From Oscillospiraceae bacterium (GTDB lineage: Bacteria; Bacillota; Clostridia; Oscillospirales; Ruminococcaceae): a stretch of 64,000 bases of DNA. The stretch's first letter is position 1, and each line of letters opens with the position of its first letter. Below are positions 15,722-22,080 of the stretch, piece after piece. The DNA is taken from the NCBI GenBank assembly GCA_017460955.1, contig JAFTZY010000002.1, positions 28,638 through 92,637 of the forward strand, in the 5' to 3' direction. The notes under the pieces are model-generated. The model was not told where the DNA came from and ran no database searches. It saw nothing but the letters and a program-made list of their open reading frames with translations. The position numbers and the translations under genes were made by a program.

Positions 15722-15750
15722 AGTATAGCACATTTGCAGTGTGTTGTCAA
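15722..15750 (-). promoter_or_regulatory. SigA promoter of the GntR-ABC operon
   Basis: TTGACA (15745-15750), 17 bp, TATACT (15722-15727) on the minus strand. Confidence 0.9.
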
Positions 15751-15807
15751 GGGTTTTTTCGGGAGCATGTAAAAAAGGCCCTTCGGGGGCGGGCATCCTT
15801 TCTGGGG

Positions 15808-15900
15808 CCCACCCCCTGCCCCCTCCCTCCCCCGCTTCGCGGGTGGGGTGGGGGTGTTTTTTTCTTATGGGGGGGGACTTACGTCCCCCCGCGCCCCCCT
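15808..15900 (+). repeat. Repeat family C, copy 1 (terminator-like GC block)
   Basis: Within the gene-free stretch 15751-16305. A CCCTCCC...CCGC-TTCG-CGGG... stem is followed by TTTTTTT, then a second hairpin TGGGGGGGACTTACGTCCCCCC. The same order of parts, with differing bases, occurs at 20483-20580. Confidence 0.65.
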
Positions 15901-15952
15901 GCATCGGGAGGAAGGGCCATCCCCCTGTAAGGGGAGGCTCAAACTGAAAGCC

Positions 15953-16290
15953 CCCCTTTTTCAGGGGGGCTCAGTCTGTCAAAAAAGCGCTTGGCAGCTA
16001 CGCCGAAGGCGCAATAAAAGTTTTTGGGGTTCGCTTTTTTCAAAAAGCTGGTCAGGTCCAGGGCTGAAAGCCCTGGTCGCCGCCCGCAGGCGGCGAAATC
16101 CCCTGCCCGTCGCTTTTTTCAGGGGTGAATTCAAAAAACAGTCCTGTGGACTGTTTTTTGAAGAGGGGCGCTTTTTTGCAAAAAAAGCGCGCCCTACCTA
16201 TCAATTGAAACGCGACTCTCCTTGCCGCCTTTAGGCGGCAACAAGCTTTTTTGACAATCTGAGCCCCCCTTTTTCAGGGGGGCTTTTGCA
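15953..16290 (-). repeat. Repeat family B, copy 1, with flanking 39-bp inverted repeats
   Basis: The core is 15996-16246. It is a chain of hairpins: CGCC-GAA-GGCG, a CCAGGGCT/AGCCCTGG stem, CGCCGCC-CGCA-GGCGGCG, AAACAGTCC/GGACTGTTT, a GCGCTTTTTT/AAAAAAGCGC arm, and GCCGCC-TTTA-GGCGGC. The reverse complement lies at 56383-56632. Here the core is bounded by near-perfect 39-bp inverted repeats that each contain a terminator-like GCCCCCC hairpin. The flanking hairpin at 15953-15975 is followed by a short T run on the minus strand. It may also end the leftward transcript of the nine-repeat protein gene. Confidence 0.75.
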
Positions 16291-16305
16291 TGTGATCCTA
16301 AGCTT

Positions 16306-19300
16306 TTACTGCACCGTAAAATTCTGGCTTGTCAGCAGGGAATTGCTGTTCCCGCTGTTGGTGGCATACACCCTGTAGGTGTAGCTGCCGGCGGGGAGGG
16401 TATTGAAGGTGATGGCGGCATCGAGCTTTGAGAGGTCATAGGTCTTGGCCGCGGGATTGGCGGTCTTGCCGGTGACCTGCTTCCCGGAAGCATCATAGAC
16501 GCCTGCCGTCACGGCGGTCAGGTTCGTGGAGGCACTCGTCACGGTCCCCTTCACGATCACGGCCGTACCCTTTTTCAGGGTCGCCGGAACGGCCGTCCCG
16601 TTCGTCAGCGCCAGCTTGTCCGTCGATGCGCTCGCGGAGGCCGGTGCTTTGCCGTCCGCGGTCACGTTGAATACCTGCTTGACCACAAGATCGTTCTTGG
16701 TCGTGCCGTTTGAAACATAGACACCGTAGGTGTAGGTGCCGAGCTCAAGCTTGTTGAAGGTCACGGCATAATCGAGCTTCGAGAGGTCATAGGTCTTGGC
16801 GTTCACGGCCTGCGTCTTGCCGGTCACCATCTTGCCGGCGGCATTGTACACGCCCACGGTCACGGAGGTGATGTTCGTCGAGGCACTTGTCACGGTACCC
16901 TTGACATTCACCAGGCTGCCCTTCTTCAGGTTGGCAGGCACGGTCGTCCCGCCGGTCACGGTGATGCCGTCGGAGGCAGAGGTCTGTGCCGCCGTGCCGT
17001 CCTTGGCAACGGCAAAGCTCTGTGCATAGACGATCTTGCCCTTGTTCGCGCTGTTCGTGGCGATGACTCTGTACACATAATTGCCCTCGGTGAGCTTGTC
17101 GAAATCCACCTGCTTGTCGAGTGCCGACAGGTCATAGGTCTTGGCAGCTGCGGAAACGGTCTTGCCGGTCACGAGCGCACCGGTCGTCTTATTGTACACG
17201 CCCACGGAAACGGAGGTGATGTTCGAGGAGCCGCTCTTGACCGTACCCTTGATGGTCACGCTGCTGCCCGTTTTCAGGGAGGCAGGGATCTGTGTGCCGC
17301 CGGTCAGGTACAGGCTGTCGGTCGTCGTCGTGGGAGCTGCGGTATCCTCATATACGGAGAAGCTCTTGGCATAGACGATGCGGTTTGCATACGCGCTGTT
17401 CGAGGCGATGACACGGAATACATAGTCACCCACACCCAGGCTTACGAAATCCACACTGTTGTCGAGTGCCTTGATGTCATAGGTCTTGGCATTCACGGCC
17501 GTGGTCTTGCCGGAAACCAGCGCACCGGTGGACTTGTTGTACACGCCCACGGAAACGGAGGTGATGTTGGATGTGCCGCTCTTGACAGTGCCGAGGATGC
17601 TCTGGCTCTGGCCCTTCTTGAGGGTGGCAGGGATGTTCCCGGCGCCGGCAAGGTACAGGCTGTCGGCCGTCGTGGCGGACGAGGGTGTCGTGGGCGTAGT
17701 GGGCGTCGAGGATGCGGGCTTGCCGTCGGCGGTGACGGCAAAGCTCTGGCCGACCACAACGCGGTTCTTGTAGGCGCTGTTCGTGGCGGTGACTCTGTAG
17801 ACATAATTGCCCTCGGGCAGGGTGTTGAAGGTAATGCCGCTGTCGAGCTGCTTTAAGTCATAGGTCTTGGCATTGGGCGCGGCGGTCTTGCCGGTCACGA
17901 GCTTGCCGGTGGCCTTGTCATACACACCGGCGGTCACGGAGGTGATGTTCGACGAGCCGCTCCGGAGCGTTCCCTTGACCACAACGGCGGTGCCCTTCTT
18001 GACGGTGGCCGGAACGCTCGTACCGCTTGTCACATAGAGCGAATCGGATGCGGTCGCCGTGCCGGTGCTTGTCCCGGCAGTCGCTGCCTTCCCGTCGGTG
18101 GTGACGGCAAATACCTGCTTGACGACCAGATCGTTCTTGTTCGTGCCGTTGGTGACATACACACCGTAGGTATAGGTGCCCACGGGGAGCTTATTGAAGG
18201 CTACAGCATAGTCGAGCTTCGAGAGGTCATAGGACTTGGCGGCAACGGTCTGCGTCTTGCCGGTGACCATCTTGCCGGCTGCGTCATACACGCCCACGGT
18301 CACGGAGGTGATGTTCGTGGAGGGACTGGTCACGGTACCCTTGACATTGACGATGCTGCCGACCTTGAGGGTGGCCGGAACGGTGGTGCCGCCGCTCACG
18401 GTGACCTTGTCGGTCACAGCGGGGGTGGACGGTGTGGCAGGCGTGGTCGAGGCTGCCTCGGTCACGGTAAAGCTCTGGCCGACCACGATGCGGTTCTGAT
18501 AGGCGCTGTTGGTGGCAATGACTCTGTAGACATAATTGCCGGCGGGCAGGGTATCGAACGCAATATCGTCATCAAGCTTGTGCAGATCGTAGGTCCTGGC
18601 ATTGGGGGTATCGGTCTTGCCGGAGACGAGCTTGCCCGTGGACTTGTCATAGACACCGGCTGTCACGGAGGTGATGTTGGAGCTGCCGCTTTGCAGCGTA
18701 CCCTTGACGGTCACAAGGCCGCCCTTTTTCAGCGTTGCCGGAATGGCGGTGCCGCCGGTGACATAGAGCGAATCGGAGGCTGCGGTCGCCGTGGGGGTGG
18801 CAGCAGCTGCCGTGCCGGTGGCATTGACGGTGAAGCTCTGGGAGACCACGGCCTGGTTGCTGTGGGCCGTATTGGTAGCGACGACCTTGTAGGAATAGGT
18901 CCCCTCGCTCAGGGTATCGAAGCTGACATAATTGTCGAGCTTTGCAAGGTCATAGGACTTGGCAGCGGGCTGCACGGTACGGCCGGAGATGAGCTTGCCG
19001 GCGCTGTCATACACACCCACGGTGAGGGAGGTGATGAGGGAGGAGCCGCTGGTGATGGTCCCCTTGACATTGACGAGCGTCCCCTTTTTCAGGGTGGCCG
19101 GAACGGTGGTGCCGCCGGTCACGGTGAGGTCATCGGCGGTGGCAGCGGGGGTCGATGCAGAGGTGCCGGAATCGGACACGGAAAAGACCTGCTTGACAGC
19201 CAGATAATTCTTGGAGGTGCCGTTGGTCACGAACACGCCGTAGGTATAGCTGCCGACGGGCAGGGTGTTGAAGGAAACGGCATAATCGAGCTTCGAGAGG

Positions 19301-19599
19301 TCATAGGTCTTGGCACCCACGGCCTGGGTCTTGCCGGTGACCATTTTTCCGGAGGCATTGTACACGCCCACGGTGACGGACACGATATTGGACGAAGCGC
19401 TCGTCACGATGCCCTTGACATTGACCAGGGTGCCCGTTTTGAGCGTGGTGGGGACATTGGTCCCGTCGGTGACGGTGATGGTATCCTCGGCAGCATGGGC
19501 TGTCTGGGGGATCAGGGCTGTCTGGGGTGCGAGCATCGCGCCCTGCAGCATGAGCTGTGCAGCCAGAATGCCGGCTGCCGCTTTTCGACTTCTTTTCAT
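16306..19599 (-). CDS. Large secreted protein of nine tandem beta-sandwich-like repeats
   Basis: A 1097-residue protein. A signal peptide (M-K-R-S-R-K-A-A-A-G-I-L..., cleavage near A-H-A-A) is followed by nine repeats of about 105-110 residues. Each starts V-T-x-G-T-x-V-P-A-T-L-K-K-G, continues V-x-V-K-G-T-V-x-S-x-S-x-N-I-T-S-V-T-V-G-V-Y and A-K-T-Y-D-L-S-K-L-D, and ends G-x-Y-x-Y-x-V-x-A-T-N-S...F-x-V. Ser/Thr/Pro/Ala linkers separate them. There are no dockerin, sortase, SLH or membrane-anchor motifs and no enzyme domain, so it looks like a stalk, adhesin or wall-associated filler. I recognise the repeat only as an Ig-like extracellular type. Repeats alternate between two subtypes (Y-T-Y-G-V and Y-V-Y-R-V), a sign of duplication in pairs. 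Confidence 0.88.
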   Translation of the reverse strand: MKRSRKAAAGILAAQLMLQGAMLAPQTALIPQTAHAAEDTITVTDGTNVPTTLKTGTLVNVKGIVTSASSNIVSVTVGVYNASGKMVTGKTQAVGAKTYDLSKLDYAVSFNTLPVGSYTYGVFVTNGTSKNYLAVKQVFSVSDSGTSASTPAATADDLTVTGGTTVPATLKKGTLVNVKGTITSGSSLITSLTVGVYDSAGKLISGRTVQPAAKSYDLAKLDNYVSFDTLSEGTYSYKVVATNTAHSNQAVVSQSFTVNATGTAAAATPTATAASDSLYVTGGTAIPATLKKGGLVTVKGTLQSGSSNITSVTAGVYDKSTGKLVSGKTDTPNARTYDLHKLDDDIAFDTLPAGNYVYRVIATNSAYQNRIVVGQSFTVTEAASTTPATPSTPAVTDKVTVSGGTTVPATLKVGSIVNVKGTVTSPSTNITSVTVGVYDAAGKMVTGKTQTVAAKSYDLSKLDYAVAFNKLPVGTYTYGVYVTNGTNKNDLVVKQVFAVTTDGKAATAGTSTGTATASDSLYVTSGTSVPATVKKGTAVVVKGTLRSGSSNITSVTAGVYDKATGKLVTGKTAAPNAKTYDLKQLDSGITFNTLPEGNYVYRVTATNSAYKNRVVVGQSFAVTADGKPASSTPTTPTTPSSATTADSLYLAGAGNIPATLKKGQSQSILGTVKSGTSNITSVSVGVYNKSTGALVSGKTTAVNAKTYDIKALDNSVDFVSLGVGDYVFRVIASNSAYANRIVYAKSFSVYEDTAAPTTTTDSLYLTGGTQIPASLKTGSSVTIKGTVKSGSSNITSVSVGVYNKTTGALVTGKTVSAAAKTYDLSALDKQVDFDKLTEGNYVYRVIATNSANKGKIVYAQSFAVAKDGTAAQTSASDGITVTGGTTVPANLKKGSLVNVKGTVTSASTNITSVTVGVYNAAGKMVTGKTQAVNAKTYDLSKLDYAVTFNKLELGTYTYGVYVSNGTTKNDLVVKQVFNVTADGKAPASASASTDKLALTNGTAVPATLKKGTAVIVKGTVTSASTNLTAVTAGVYDASGKQVTGKTANPAAKTYDLSKLDAAITFNTLPAGSYTYRVYATNSGNSNSLLTSQNFTVQ

Positions 19600-19674
19600 G
19601 GTGTTGCTCCTCTTTTCTTGTGCAGTTCAAAACGTGCAGATTCATAAATGGGCAGACCCGCCCACATTATCCTC

Positions 19675-19703
19675 ATTATACCACCGTCTCCCAAAAAAGT
19701 CAA
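19675..19703 (-). promoter_or_regulatory. SigA promoter of the nine-repeat protein gene
   Basis: TTGACT (19698-19703), 17 bp, TATAAT (19675-19680); the leader is about 70 nt. Confidence 0.87.
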
Positions 19704-19775
19704 TCGCTGTTTCCTTAAGAATGCATAAATTGTAAAAAAATTCGACTCTCTTTACAAAAGTGCAGTCGCCAGCGT

Positions 19776-19841
19776 GTCAAATTTTGACGGATGCATGGAA
19801 AACTCCCGAAAAATGGTCGGATCATGCCCATGCATCCCGTC
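19776..19841. other. Palindrome and long inverted repeat in the divergent intergenic region
   Basis: A perfect 13-bp inverted repeat GTCAAATTTTGAC (19776-19788) runs into a hairpin whose arms GACGGATGCATGG (19786-19798) and CCATGCATCCCGTC (19828-19841) pair except for one extra G. The region separates the nine-repeat gene from the Rrf2 gene and could be a regulator site. Elsewhere in 19600-20016 only the two promoters and the Rrf2 leader were seen. Confidence 0.5.
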
Positions 19842-19894
19842 GGTTCCAGCTATACAAAAGAGAATAACGGTGAAAAGAGGGAAGTATTTGTCAC

Positions 19895-19923
19895 TTGAAA
19901 ACATACTAAACCTATGGTATAAT
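19895..19923 (+). promoter_or_regulatory. SigA promoter of the Rrf2/IscR-like gene
   Basis: TTGAAA (19895-19900), 17 bp, TATAAT (19918-19923). CCTATGGTATAAT overlaps the -10; a related CCTAT...ATGGTATAAT occurs at the iscS promoter, so an Rrf2 site here is plausible. Confidence 0.75.
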
Positions 19924-19970
19924 TAAGTAATAAGGGCCGCACGCCGGAGGGTGTGTGCGGACAGCAGCTG

Positions 19971-20004
19971 ACTTCCCCGGAATCTTCCGGACAAGTCCGA
20001 TACA
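19971..20004 (+). promoter_or_regulatory. 5'-UTR hairpin shared with the EAL gene leader
   Basis: ACTT-CC-CCGG-AATCTT-CCGG-AC-AAGT followed by a few bases and ATACAA. The same plan with different stem bases lies at 53550-53583. The RBS AAGGAGG follows directly. Confidence 0.5.
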
Positions 20005-20016
20005 AGGAGGCGTAGT

Positions 20017-20454
20017 ATGAAGATCTCAACGAAGGGCCGGTATGCGCTGCGGATGCTCATTGATCTGGCGCATCATCAGGATGAAGGCTACATTTCGCTC
20101 AAGGACATTGCCGAGCGGCAGCAGATCTCGAAGAAGTATCTCGAGCAGATCGTGCCGATGCTCAACCGCGGGGGGATCCTGCGCACGAACCGCGGCAACA
20201 AGGGGGGCTACATGCTGGCAAAGCCGCTGGACGTGCTGACGGTGGGGGATGTCCTGCGGGCAACGGAGGGGTCCCTGGCACCCGTGACCTGTCTGGAGCA
20301 GCCGGAGAATGACTGTCCGCGTGCGGAGGACTGTGCCACGCTCTACATCTGGCAGGGGCTGAATGATGTGGTACAGAAATACCTTGACAGCGTGACGCTC
20401 CTGGACATCCTGCGGCATTCCGAGAACATGGACGGGAATGACTATTGCATCTGA
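20017..20454 (+). CDS. Rrf2-family regulator, IscR-like with three Fe-S-type cysteines
   Basis: A 145-residue protein. The N-terminal winged HTH (M-K-I-S-T-K-G-R-Y-A-L-R-M-L, I-S-L-K-D-I-A-E-R-Q-Q-I-S-K-K-Y-L-E-Q-I) and wing (N-R-G-N-K-G-G-Y-x-L-A) are typical of Rrf2. Three cysteines at 92, 100 and 106 match the C92/C98/C104 cluster ligands of IscR closely, so it probably senses Fe-S status and controls iscS-iscU at 26.5-28.2 kb. It is not adjacent to them: glmU and pheST intervene. CymR-type cysteine regulators lack these cysteines, which argues against that alternative. Confidence 0.88.
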   Translation: MKISTKGRYALRMLIDLAHHQDEGYISLKDIAERQQISKKYLEQIVPMLNRGGILRTNRGNKGGYMLAKPLDVLTVGDVLRATEGSLAPVTCLEQPENDCPRAEDCATLYIWQGLNDVVQKYLDSVTLLDILRHSENMDGNDYCI

Positions 20455-20482
20455 GCGGGGAGCCCGCGCTCATCGGCAGGCG

Positions 20483-20580
20483 GCCCGCCCCCAACCCCCT
20501 CCCTTCTCCCGCTTCGCGGGAGGGGAGGGGGCTTTTTTCTTTTTTCTTGTGGGGGGACTGCCGTCCCCCACACCCCCTGA
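20483..20580 (+). repeat. Repeat family C, copy 2; acts as terminator of the Rrf2 gene
   Basis: A long CCCTCCC...CCCGC-TTCG-CGGGAGGGGAGGG stem followed by TTTTTTC and TTTTTTC, then the hairpin GGGGGGACTGCCGTCCCCC. It is parallel in layout to 15808-15900. Confidence 0.75.
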
Positions 20581-20602
20581 TTTGGGGGTGCGCCCCAAAA
20601 TA

Positions 20603-20631
20603 CAAAGCCGCCCTCAGGGCGGCTTTTCTTA
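20603..20631. terminator. Terminator of glmU
   Basis: The AAAGCCGCCCT-(CA)-GGGCGGCTTTT hairpin abuts the glmU stop. Confidence 0.75.
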
Positions 20632-22044
20632 TCATTTCTTCTTCTCATTCCGAATGGATGTACTCTTGTTGAAATCGAGCTTGCCGGCGAATTTGCGCAG
20701 GCTGTAGCCCTCCTTGACCGTCATGGCACCGCGGTCGATGGCCAGGGAATACTCGGGGATGTCCCTGGTGACCGTCGTACCGGCGGCCGTGTAGGCGTAT
20801 TTGCCGAGCTTCACGGGCGCGATCAGGTTCGTATTGCAGCCGATGAAGGCATGGTCCCCGATCTCGCAGCGGCTCTTCATGATGCCGTCATAATTGACCG
20901 TGACCGTACCGCAGCCGAAATTCACCTTGCGGCCCACGTCGCTGTCCCCGACATATGTCAGGTGCGCAATGGCCGTTCCCTCGCCGATGTCGGAATTCTT
21001 GATCTCCACAAAGTCCCCGATGCGCACGCCCTGCCGGATCCGGCTGTTCGGCCGGATATGCACGAACGGCCCGATCCTGACATTCTTCTCGATCAGGGAC
21101 TGGTACGCCTGGACATAATTGAGGCTTGCTCCGTCCTCGACCGTGCAGTTCTCGAGAAGCGTGTTCGGGCCGACAGTGCAGCCCTCGCCGATGACGGTTT
21201 TTCCCCGCAGGATGGTCCCGGGGAGGATCCTTGTCCCCGCGCCGATGGTCACATCGGGCGAGAGGATCACGCCGTCCGTGCAGTCGAAAATGACGCCGTT
21301 GTCCAGGTGCCGCCCGATCTCCCGCATCCGGGCATGATCGTTGAGTGCGAGCAGATCACGCTGGCTGTTGGCCCCCATGACCACATCGGCATGCTCGGTG
21401 AGATATGCCCCCGCACGCAGTCCCTTTTGCAGGAGCAGCGCCACGGTATCCGTCAGGTAGTACTCCCCGGCGGCATTGTCGCACGAGAGCGAATCGAGCA
21501 CATCGAGCAGATCCCCGGTCCGGAACCAGTACGCGCCGGAATTGATCTCGGTGATGCGCTTTTGCGTCTCGTCCGCATCCTTCTCCTCCACGATCCCGGC
21601 AAGCGCATCGCCCTCACGCACGATGCGCCCGTACCCGGTGGGAACGGGGAGGCATGCCGTGATGACGGTGACGGCATTGTGCTGCGCCGTATGCAGCTCC
21701 CGCGCCTTCCGGATGGTATCCGCATCGAGGAAGGGCGCATCGCCGCACAGCACGAGCGTGCAGCCCTCCCGGTCCTGCTTTAGGAAGTCCGCTGCCTGCA
21801 TCACGGCATGTCCGGTGCCGCGCTGCTCGGCCTGCAAAACGGTGGGGTATCTGCCGTTTAAGTACGCATCGATCTGCTCGCCGCAGTAGCCCTTGACAAT
21901 GCACAGCTGTCCGGCCTGTGCCGCTTCACAGCTGCGGATCACCCATTCGAGCATGGGGATCCCCAGCACCTCGAACAGGGGCTTGGGGCGCTGCGCCTTC
22001 ATGCGCTTGCCCCTGCCGCCTGCCAAAATGATCCCGAAATCCAT
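20632..22044 (-). CDS. glmU: Bifunctional UDP-GlcNAc pyrophosphorylase / glucosamine-1-phosphate acetyltransferase
   Basis: A 470-residue GlmU. The N-terminal pyrophosphorylase has I-I-L-A-G-G-R-G-K-R-M-K (nucleotide loop), L-x-A-E-Q-x-G-T-G-H-A-V and L-C-G-D-A-P. The C-terminal left-handed beta helix has hexapeptide repeats, with N-x-x-x-I-G-E-G-T-A-I-A-H-L-T-Y-V-G-D-S, N-F-G-C-G-T-V-T-V-N-Y-D-G and G-x-N-x-N-L-I-A-P-V. It makes UDP-GlcNAc for peptidoglycan. ATG 22044 follows GGAAGGGAG; GTG 22053 upstream is unlikely. Confidence 0.96.
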   Translation of the reverse strand: MDFGIILAGGRGKRMKAQRPKPLFEVLGIPMLEWVIRSCEAAQAGQLCIVKGYCGEQIDAYLNGRYPTVLQAEQRGTGHAVMQAADFLKQDREGCTLVLCGDAPFLDADTIRKARELHTAQHNAVTVITACLPVPTGYGRIVREGDALAGIVEEKDADETQKRITEINSGAYWFRTGDLLDVLDSLSCDNAAGEYYLTDTVALLLQKGLRAGAYLTEHADVVMGANSQRDLLALNDHARMREIGRHLDNGVIFDCTDGVILSPDVTIGAGTRILPGTILRGKTVIGEGCTVGPNTLLENCTVEDGASLNYVQAYQSLIEKNVRIGPFVHIRPNSRIRQGVRIGDFVEIKNSDIGEGTAIAHLTYVGDSDVGRKVNFGCGTVTVNYDGIMKSRCEIGDHAFIGCNTNLIAPVKLGKYAYTAAGTTVTRDIPEYSLAIDRGAMTVKEGYSLRKFAGKLDFNKSTSIRNEKKK

Positions 22045-22080
22045 AGAAAACACTCCCTTCCGGCAAAACGGATCCTCCGC

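Noticed and set aside
16306..19599. Direct repeats that might look like a CRISPR or satellite array
   Set aside because: The period is about 330-360 bp in frame with a secreted protein, and spacers are not unique short segments.
18580..19647. 355-codon plus-strand Gly-rich open frame inside the nine-repeat gene
   Set aside because: Its repeats merely mirror the protein repeats on the other strand.
19971..20004. c-di-GMP riboswitch upstream of the Rrf2 and EAL genes
   Set aside because: The conserved hairpin is far too short and lacks GEMM-I or c-di-GMP-II core sequences; it is reported only as an unassigned shared hairpin.
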